From Verrucomicrobia bacterium S94 (GTDB lineage: Bacteria; Verrucomicrobiota; Kiritimatiellia; Kiritimatiellales; Pontiellaceae), in NCBI GenBank assembly GCA_004299845.1, contig CP036201.1, forward strand, positions 3,596,001 through 3,660,000: a stretch of DNA of 64,000 nt, in the 5' to 3' direction. Each line of letters begins with the position of its first letter. The first letter of the stretch is position 1. Positions 62,768-64,000 of the stretch are shown piece after piece. The translations under genes and the position numbers were made by a program. The notes below the pieces were generated by a model. It saw only the letters and a list, made by a program, of their open reading frames with translations. It was not told the DNA's origin and made no database searches.

Positions 62768-64000
62768 TTTCCCGGGTATTCATTGAACGCCCGCGACTGG
62801 CGGGAGTGATTTCCATTGTGCTGATGCTGGCAGGGATTCTTTCGATTTCGTCGCTGCCCATTGCTCAGTATCCGCAGGTGACGCCGCCGCAGATTGTGGT
62901 GCGTGCCATGTACCCCGGTGCCAGCGCGGAAGTGCTGGCGGCCACGGTGGCGGGGCCGATTGAAGATGCGGTGAACGGCGTACAGGATATGATTTATATG
63001 TCGTCCTCCTCGGACAACGCCGGTATGTATACGCTGACGGTTACCTTTGAAGTGGGGACGGATCAGGATATGGCCCAGGTGAAGGTGCAGAACCGCGTGG
63101 CCCAGGCCGAACCGCTGCTGCCGACCGAGGTGGTGCAGCAGGGCGTGACGGTGGAGACTGAATCATCGGATTTTCTCGGTTTCATTGTTGTCCGTTCACC
63201 GGACGGCAGTAGGGATGATCTGTTTCTGAGCGACTATGCCTATAAAATTATCCAGCCGTCGCTGGAGCGTATCCGCGGCGTGAGCCGTGCACAGGTCTGG
63301 GGTCCGAAATACAGCATGCGCGTCTGGATGGATGCAGACCGTCTGTCGGCACTGGGGATCAGCCCGGATGAAGTGACATCCGCAATCCGCAGCCAGAATA
63401 TCCAGGCCTCGATCGGTTCAATCGGAGCTTCGCCGGATGATGGCACGGCGCAGATTTCCTACACGCTGAACACGGAAGGTCGTCTGAATGATCCGGCTGA
63501 TTTTGAAAACATTGTCATCCGTGCAGAAGAAAACGGTGCGGTCGTTTATCTGAAGGATGTTGCCACCGTGGAGAAAGGAGCGGACAGCTATCTGTTTGCT
63601 TCCAAATACAATGGTCGCAATGCTGTGGCACTGGGGTTGACCCGTACACCCGGTTCTAATGCGCTGGATACCATGTATGAGGTGCAGTCCGAGCTGGAGC
63701 AGATGCGCAGCACGGCACCGGACGGTCTGGAAATGATCCTGCCTTATGATGCCACCGAGTTTGTCCGGACCAGTATTCGTGAAATTGTGATCACACTGCT
63801 GCTGACCTTCTTCCTCGTGGTGGTGGTCTGTTATGTCTTTCTGCAGGACTGGCGTGCGACGCTGATTCCGGCCATCACCATTCCGGTATCGCTCTGTGCG
63901 ACCTTTCTGGTACTGGCGGTGCTTGGATACAGCATCAACACCCTGACGCTGTTCGGGCTGGTGCTGGCCATCGGACTGGTGGTGGATGATGCTATTGTGG
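62764..64000 (+). CDS. RND efflux pump (HAE1/AcrB-like), 5' part
   Basis: About 412 residues of an AcrB/MexB-like hydrophobe/amphiphile exporter; the gene runs beyond the window end. MISRVFIERPRLAGVISIVL, LPIAQYPQVTPPQIVV and GASAEVLAATVAGPIEDAVNG are typical of the HAE1 start. The frame stays open to 64000 and reaches the membrane helix with the proton-relay Asp pair (LVLAIGLVVDDAIV). The first helix and porter subdomains PN1/PN2 are complete. Confidence 0.94.
   Translation, partial: MISRVFIERPRLAGVISIVLMLAGILSISSLPIAQYPQVTPPQIVVRAMYPGASAEVLAATVAGPIEDAVNGVQDMIYMSSSSDNAGMYTLTVTFEVGTDQDMAQVKVQNRVAQAEPLLPTEVVQQGVTVETESSDFLGFIVVRSPDGSRDDLFLSDYAYKIIQPSLERIRGVSRAQVWGPKYSMRVWMDADRLSALGISPDEVTSAIRSQNIQASIGSIGASPDDGTAQISYTLNTEGRLNDPADFENIVIRAEENGAVVYLKDVATVEKGADSYLFASKYNGRNAVALGLTRTPGSNALDTMYEVQSELEQMRSTAPDGLEMILPYDATEFVRTSIREIVITLLLTFFLVVVVCYVFLQDWRATLIPAITIPVSLCATFLVLAVLGYSINTLTLFGLVLAIGLVVDDAIV

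Noticed and set aside
1-64000. CRISPR arrays, insertion sequences, prophage
   Set aside because: No regularly spaced repeats, transposase, integrase or phage structural genes were found.

Overview
The window is bacterial, about 55% G+C, densely coded and without phage genes, insertion sequences or CRISPR arrays. Six genes of the type I sulfatase family (two carrying a frameshift) plus a sulfatase fragment lie within about 20 kb. They sit beside SGNH esterases, a GH2, a GH29 fucosidase, a beta-helix protein, DUF1080 and PmoA-like (DUF6807) proteins and exported Gfo/Idh/MocA oxidoreductases. This mix is typical of the PVC group, above all Kiritimatiellota (Pontiella-like) and related Verrucomicrobiota that degrade sulfated polysaccharides. 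The assignment is inference from gene content. TonB receptor, TolC, porin and PagL-like genes show a Gram-negative envelope.

Layout. 1-5 kb: housekeeping genes (end of a GltS-like symporter, an outer-membrane protein, grpE-dnaJ behind a heat-shock-like promoter, rsmE, a lone parA). 5-7 kb: minus-strand Xre/RES toxin-antitoxin pair and an AraC regulator. 7-36 kb: the polysaccharide region on the plus strand. It begins with sugar isomerase, exported dehydrogenase and PmoA-like protein, followed by a NarL-type two-component system, a second dehydrogenase with a DUF1080 protein, and the run of sulfatases and esterases. It ends with a PmoA-ThuA fusion, GH2, a divergent XylR-like regulator, a beta-helix protein, a sialate-esterase-like protein and a last sulfatase. 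36-43 kb: tRNA-Asp, a WecA-like fusion, proBA (minus), GH29, rsmD, coaD.

43-50.6 kb: a seven-gene minus-strand metal-uptake cluster: small His/Cys protein, His-rich porin, ZnuA-, ZnuC- and ZnuB-like ABC transporter, MerC-like protein, a second small His/Cys protein and a TonB receptor. The two small proteins are paralogues, and each lies directly before an outer-membrane protein. 50.6-53 kb: tRNA-Ser, tRNA-Gly and an ABC-F ATPase. 53-64 kb: two tandem TetR-controlled RND efflux systems. The first also carries TolC, two unknown membrane proteins and a PagL-like lipid A deacylase. The second runs off the window end.

How the genes may work together (inference): sulfatases and esterases strip substituents from a sulfated, acylated, probably fucose-containing glycan. 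GH2, GH29 and the beta-helix protein cut the chain. The exported dehydrogenases with DUF1080, PmoA-like and TIM-barrel proteins would then handle sugars through oxidised (keto) intermediates. Two AraC-type regulators and one two-component system are the candidate local controllers.

Three separate genes (two sulfatases and the XylR-like regulator) each regain a family-like reading frame if one G/C base is added at a G/C run. This points to assembly indels or very recent mutations rather than old decay.
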